This document shows positions 29,465 through 32,642 of a DNA stretch of 32,642 bases, one piece after another. The DNA lies in assembly GCF_938028825.1 (NCBI RefSeq), contig NZ_CALIZP010000030.1:1-32642 (forward strand), read 5' to 3'. Made by a program: the position numbers and the translations under genes. Below the pieces are notes generated by a model. The model saw nothing but the letters and a program-made list of their open reading frames with translations. It ran no database searches and was not told the DNA's origin. The DNA comes from an uncultured Cardiobacterium sp. (GTDB lineage Bacteria > Pseudomonadota > Gammaproteobacteria > Cardiobacteriales > Cardiobacteriaceae). Every line of letters begins with the position of its first letter. Positions within the stretch are counted from its first letter, which is position 1.

Positions 29465-30796
29465 ATGGTCTTCAACTGGTTCAAAAAACGCAACAAAACT
29501 ACCGCCGCACAAGAACAAGAAAAAGCCACCGCCCCTGTCGAACAGACAATCGCCCCCCATCATGAAGAACCCTCCGCTACCGATGCCCCAAGCGAAGTAA
29601 CAGCGGAATCTGCCGCCAACGCGGCATCATCCGCAACTGTCGCCGTTGAAACCACGGCAGATGGGAAAACCACGCCGCTTGCGACAGACGAAAACATTGA
29701 AACCGCTATTGCCGAAATCGCGCCAGGCGGGGCAACCACGCCGCTTGCGGCAGATGAAAACATTGAAATCGCTACTGCCGAAATCGCACCAGGCGGGACA
29801 ACCATACCGCTTGCCGCAGATGAAGTGGACGAGAACGTCGCTACCGAAAACGACGACATACCTCAACCACAAATCAAACCCAAAAACGAAAGCGGTTATT
29901 TCGCCCGCATCCGCCGGGGACTTGCCAAAACCCGCCACGGTTTTGCCAACCTGTTTCTCGGCAAAAAAACACTTGACCAAGACCTCATTGACGATCTCGA
30001 AGCCCAATTGCTCACGGCCGACGTCGGCATCGAAGTCACCACCAACATCATTGACACCGTCACCCGACAAATCGACCGCAAAGAACTCAAAGATGTGGAA
30101 GCCGTCAAAGCAGCCGTATGCGACCATATGCAACAACTGCTTGCCCCCTACGCCCAACCGCTGGATACCACAACCGCTAAACCCTATGTCATCCTCATGA
30201 CCGGTATCAACGGCGCAGGCAAAACCACCACCATCGGCAAACTGGCGCGTCACTTCCGGCAAGAAGACAAAAAAGTCATGCTTGCCGCCGGTGACACCTT
30301 CCGCGCCGCCGCTGTCGAACAACTGCAAACCTGGGGTGCGCGTCACGACGTTCCCGTCATCGCCCAAAGCCCCGGTGCCGACGCCGCATCCGTTGCTTAC
30401 GACGCCCTGCAATCCGCCACCGCGCGCGGCATCGATGTCCTTATTATTGATACCGCAGGCCGCCTGCATACCCAGGACCACCTCATGGCCGAACTGCAAA
30501 AAATCAAGCGCGTCATCGGTAAACTCAATCCCGCCGCCCCGCACGAAACCATGCTCATCATCGACGCCGGCAACGGGCAGAACGCACTGCGCCAGGCCGA
30601 ACAATTCCACAAAGCCGTGCAACTCGATAGCATTACCGTCACCAAGCTCGATGGCACCGCCAAAGGCGGCATTCTCTTTGCCATCAGCGAAAAACTGGGT
30701 ATCCCCATCCGCTACATCGGCGTTGGCGAACAGCCCGAAGACTTACAACCCTTTAATGCAAAAGAATTTGTGCGCGCGCTACTATATACAGAATAA
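29465..30796 (+). CDS. ftsY: Signal recognition particle receptor FtsY
   Basis: A 443-residue SRP GTPase that docks ribosome-nascent chain complexes at the membrane. The N-terminus (MVFNWFKKRN) is basic-amphipathic, followed by an acidic Ala/Glu/Thr-rich A domain (to about 140) that includes 22-residue repeats. The N domain follows (ARIRRGLAKTRHGFANLF, about 147-164). G-domain motifs: GINGAGKT (247-254), DTFRAAA (277-283), DTAGR (329-333), TKLDGTAKGG (393-402). DAGNGQNA replaces the commoner DASTGQNA. rpoH follows 51 bp downstream without the ftsE and ftsX genes that lie between them in E. coli. Confidence 0.97.
   Translation: MVFNWFKKRNKTTAAQEQEKATAPVEQTIAPHHEEPSATDAPSEVTAESAANAASSATVAVETTADGKTTPLATDENIETAIAEIAPGGATTPLAADENIEIATAEIAPGGTTIPLAADEVDENVATENDDIPQPQIKPKNESGYFARIRRGLAKTRHGFANLFLGKKTLDQDLIDDLEAQLLTADVGIEVTTNIIDTVTRQIDRKELKDVEAVKAAVCDHMQQLLAPYAQPLDTTTAKPYVILMTGINGAGKTTTIGKLARHFRQEDKKVMLAAGDTFRAAAVEQLQTWGARHDVPVIAQSPGADAASVAYDALQSATARGIDVLIIDTAGRLHTQDHLMAELQKIKRVIGKLNPAAPHETMLIIDAGNGQNALRQAEQFHKAVQLDSITVTKLDGTAKGGILFAISEKLGIPIRYIGVGEQPEDLQPFNAKEFVRALLYTE
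29670..29828. repeat. 66-bp tandem repeats in the ftsY acidic domain
   Basis: Two full units (29670-29735, 29736-29801) and a partial third. Each encodes about TTPLAADENIEIATAEIAPGG-type residues (22 aa). High DNA similarity points to recent in-frame duplication. Confidence 0.88.
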
Positions 30797-30847
30797 AACA
30801 TAAACGCGTAAACAAACAGAAAAATCAAACATAGGAGCCTTAACATA

Positions 30848-31711
30848 ATGACGACAACAGCACTAACCCTCAGCCACCAAAACTGGTTAACCCCCAGCAC
30901 CGACATCGACCAATACATCGCCAAAGTACGGCAAATCCCGGCGCTGGATGCCGACGAAGAACGCCGCCTTGCTATCGCCCTGCAAGAGACCAACGACATC
31001 AACGCCGCACAAACCCTCATCGTCCACCATCTCAAATTCGTCGTCCACATCGCGCGTGGTTTCACCGGCTACGGCCTGCCGCTGGGCGACCTTATCCAGG
31101 AAGGCAACATCGGCCTGATGAAAGCCGTCAAACGCTTCGAGCCGCAACGCGGTGTGCGCCTCGTCTCCTTCGCCGTACACTGGATCAAAAGTGAAATCCA
31201 CGAATACGTCATCCGCAACTGGCGCATGGTCAAAATCGCCACCACCAAAGCGCAGCGCAAACTCTTCTTCAACCTGCGCAGCATGAAAAAAAATATCGGC
31301 TGGCTGAACGAAGAAGAAGCGCGCGTGATTGCTGATGAACTCAACGTCAGCACCAAAGACGTTTTCGAAATGGAAAGCCGCATCCATGGTCAGGACATCG
31401 CCTTCGAGCTCGGCGATGATGACGAAGACAATGACCATTTCAGCCCCTCGCAATGGCTGGCGGACAGCAGTGTCGACCCGGCAGAAAGCGCAGAAAACGC
31501 CGAACACGACAACCTGATGCAGCGTAAACTCGCCAAAGGGCTGCAAGCACTGGATGCACGCAGTCGTGCCATCGTCCAGGCACGCTGGCTGAATGAAGAC
31601 AACAAAGCGACCCTGCAAACCCTTGCCGACCAGTACAACGTCTCGGCGGAACGCATCCGGCAAATCGAACAACAGGCCATGCATCAACTGCGTAGTCACA
31701 TTGAAGCCTGA
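30848..31711 (+). CDS. rpoH: Heat-shock sigma factor RpoH (sigma-32)
   Basis: A 287-residue alternative sigma factor for heat-shock genes. Region 2 is DLIQEGNIGLMKAVKRFEP with the SFAVHWIKSEI melting segment (81-117). The RpoH box QRKLFFNLR (136-144), involved in core binding and FtsH control, is intact. Region 4 ends in the helix-turn-helix TLADQYNVSAERIRQIEQQAM. TAGGAG lies 10 bp before the ATG. It is probably cotranscribed with ftsY. A GGGAAGGTGG/CCACTTCCC hairpin follows at 31718-31741. Confidence 0.97.
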   Translation: MTTTALTLSHQNWLTPSTDIDQYIAKVRQIPALDADEERRLAIALQETNDINAAQTLIVHHLKFVVHIARGFTGYGLPLGDLIQEGNIGLMKAVKRFEPQRGVRLVSFAVHWIKSEIHEYVIRNWRMVKIATTKAQRKLFFNLRSMKKNIGWLNEEEARVIADELNVSTKDVFEMESRIHGQDIAFELGDDDEDNDHFSPSQWLADSSVDPAESAENAEHDNLMQRKLAKGLQALDARSRAIVQARWLNEDNKATLQTLADQYNVSAERIRQIEQQAMHQLRSHIEA

Positions 31712-31717
31712 AAATAC

Positions 31718-31741
31718 GGGAAGGTGGAATAACCACTTCCC
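31718..31741 (+). terminator. Hairpin after rpoH, weak terminator
   Basis: GGGAAGGTGG-AATAA-CCACTTCCC (one bulged G) begins 7 bp after the rpoH stop. There is no T run, so termination would be inefficient and readthrough to fur is possible. Confidence 0.4.
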
Positions 31742-31852
31742 CGATACCACTATCCGCAGAAAAACAACAAAACCCAATCATCAACCGGCAGAGTGCGCCG
31801 ACAGGCAAACCCAATAATGAACGCAACAACGACACACGGAGACGAAAACGAC

Positions 31853-32272
31853 ATGAGTTCCCAAATCAAAAAAGCCGGGCTGAAAGTCACCGGGCCGCGC
31901 ATGAAAATCCTCGAAATCATGGAGCGCGAAACCACGGATAATGACCGCCACCTCAGCGCGGAAGACGTGTACAAAATCTTGCTCAAAGCGGACGAAGACA
32001 TCGGTCTTGCCACCGTATACCGCGTCCTCACCCAATTCGAACAGGCGGGCATCCTCAAACGGCACAACTTCGAGGGCAACCACAGCGTCTTCGAAATTGA
32101 CAACGGCGATCACCACAACCATCTCATCTGTGTCAAAACCGGCAAAGTAGTTGAATTTTATGACAAAGCCATCGCCGAACGCCTCAAAGAAGTCGCCCGC
32201 GAATACGGCTACGAACTCGAAGATCACAGTCTCATCCTCTACGGCGTTTACGACGAAGCACTCGCCAAATAG
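31853..32272 (+). CDS. fur: Ferric uptake regulator Fur
   Basis: A 139-residue iron-responsive repressor. The N-terminal winged helix has KKAGLKVTGPRMKILEI (6-22), HLSAEDVYKIL and GLATVYRVLTQFEQAGI (51-67). The metal-binding and dimerisation part has GDHHNHLICVKTGKVVEF (85-102): His87, His88, His90 and Cys93. The second cysteine of the E. coli CxxC is Thr96 and no other Cys exists, so the structural Cys4 zinc site is absent, as in Pseudomonas Fur. Start at 31853 with GGAG upstream gives the usual N-terminus; an ATG at 31817 and a GTG at 31793 are in frame. A strong terminator follows. Confidence 0.95.
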   Translation: MSSQIKKAGLKVTGPRMKILEIMERETTDNDRHLSAEDVYKILLKADEDIGLATVYRVLTQFEQAGILKRHNFEGNHSVFEIDNGDHHNHLICVKTGKVVEFYDKAIAERLKEVAREYGYELEDHSLILYGVYDEALAK

Positions 32273-32309
32273 TCGTAAAATCGAATGAATGAGCCAGGAT
32301 TAATTCAAC

Positions 32310-32336
32310 AAAACGCTTCCGCAAGGAAGCGTTTTT
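32310..32336 (+). terminator. Rho-independent terminator of fur
   Basis: AAAACGCTTCC-GCAA-GGAAGCGTTTT followed by TT, 11-bp stem with a stable GCAA tetraloop. Confidence 0.94.
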
Positions 32337-32404
32337 TACGAACAGGCATGGAGAAAAATGCATAAAAAAGCTTCTGTGTTCTGGACAACACGTTATAGTT
32401 ATAG

Positions 32405-32642
32405 TTAATTAAGATAATAATAGGACAACAATATTTCCTCAAAAGTGCTGTATTTGGATATAAATTTTCTCACGTATTTTTTAGATTCACCCAAACTTTC
32501 TCTATAGGGATAAGATCCGGTGAATATGGTGGTAAAGGCAATACTGCATGACCATGATTCTTTGCCATCTCTTGTAAGAGATTTATTCTGTGAAATGCCG
32601 CATTATCCATAATAATGACAGATTTTTCAGTTAACTCAGGTA
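32405..32642 (-). mobile_element. IS630-family transposase, C-terminal part (partial)
   Basis: A minus-strand frame enters from the right edge and reads the C-terminal part of the DDE catalytic core: SVIIMDNAAFH (second Asp) and LPPYSPDLIPIEKVW (the catalytic Glu), the signature of IS630 transposases. The frame stops at TGA 32470-32472 after VNLKNT. In the next frame the usual C-terminal tail continues (YVRKFISKYSTFEEILSYYYLN) to TAA 32405-32407. The switch is at an A6 run (T run 32477-32482 on the plus strand). The DNA is AT-rich, unlike the neighbours. A palindrome GTGTT-CTGGAC-AACAC at about 32377-32392 may belong to the element end. The rest is outside the window. Confidence 0.9.

Noticed and set aside
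1..32642. tRNA or rRNA genes
   Set aside because: I saw no cloverleaf with a TTC-type arm and no rRNA segment on either strand by eye; a covariance-model scan would be decisive.

Overview
The window looks like chromosomal DNA of a GC-rich gammaproteobacterium. The support is an mnmA-hflD pair, ftsY followed by rpoH, a Prc-type tail protease, an E. coli-like Fur and hemJ. The dense, short-spaced gene style fits Cardiobacteriaceae, but that family assignment is an inference from general resemblance; no rRNA or other decisive marker is present.

Layout. Bases 1-830 hold almost no credible gene. They contain a 9-bp tandem repeat, an 8-bp array of about 19 units flanked by a duplicated ~60-bp segment, six AACCACA heptamers and an AT-rich stretch. 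From 0.86 to 2.2 kb lie a membrane protein with an internal 53-bp duplication and a glycine-zipper DUF1269-like protein. From 2.3 to 8.3 kb is a small-molecule redox island: a frameshifted LysR regulator divergent from an isochorismatase-like hydrolase and an Old Yellow Enzyme, a broken VOC/glyoxalase gene, a second LysR regulator, an aldo/keto reductase, an SDR dehydrogenase and a 33-codon truncated exported ORF. From 8.4 to 11.8 kb come an exported DUF3298 protein, a broken WG-repeat gene, a REP-like repeat and an exported FMN lactate oxidase.

From 11.8 to 15.6 kb are a phospholipase D/cardiolipin synthase homologue, hflD and mnmA (one operon), then hemJ. From 15.7 to 17.3 kb are release factor H (prfH), preceded by a structured leader with a threonine-rich 16-residue ORF, and an FmdE-like protein. 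From 17.4 to 22.7 kb are a YdgA-like lipoprotein, a metallo-beta-lactamase fold protein, an AlkD-like DNA glycosylase, a Gfo/Idh/MocA oxidoreductase and a small exported protein. From 22.8 to 29.3 kb a leftward cluster reads DUF423 - cobB-type sirtuin - prc - tkt - pgk. From 29.4 to 32.3 kb are ftsY, rpoH and fur on the plus strand. The right edge cuts into an IS630-family transposase.

How the genes work together. Most are housekeeping: tRNA thiolation, heme synthesis, membrane targeting, heat shock, iron control and central carbon metabolism. The accessory material is the oxidoreductase island with three disrupted genes, the repeat-rich left edge and the IS. The most unusual element is the prfH leader: a consensus-like promoter, a perfect Shine-Dalgarno, a Thr-rich leader peptide whose last codons form one arm of a 9-bp stem, and a second 10-bp stem next to the prfH start. 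No rtcB, the usual partner of prfH, lies beside it.
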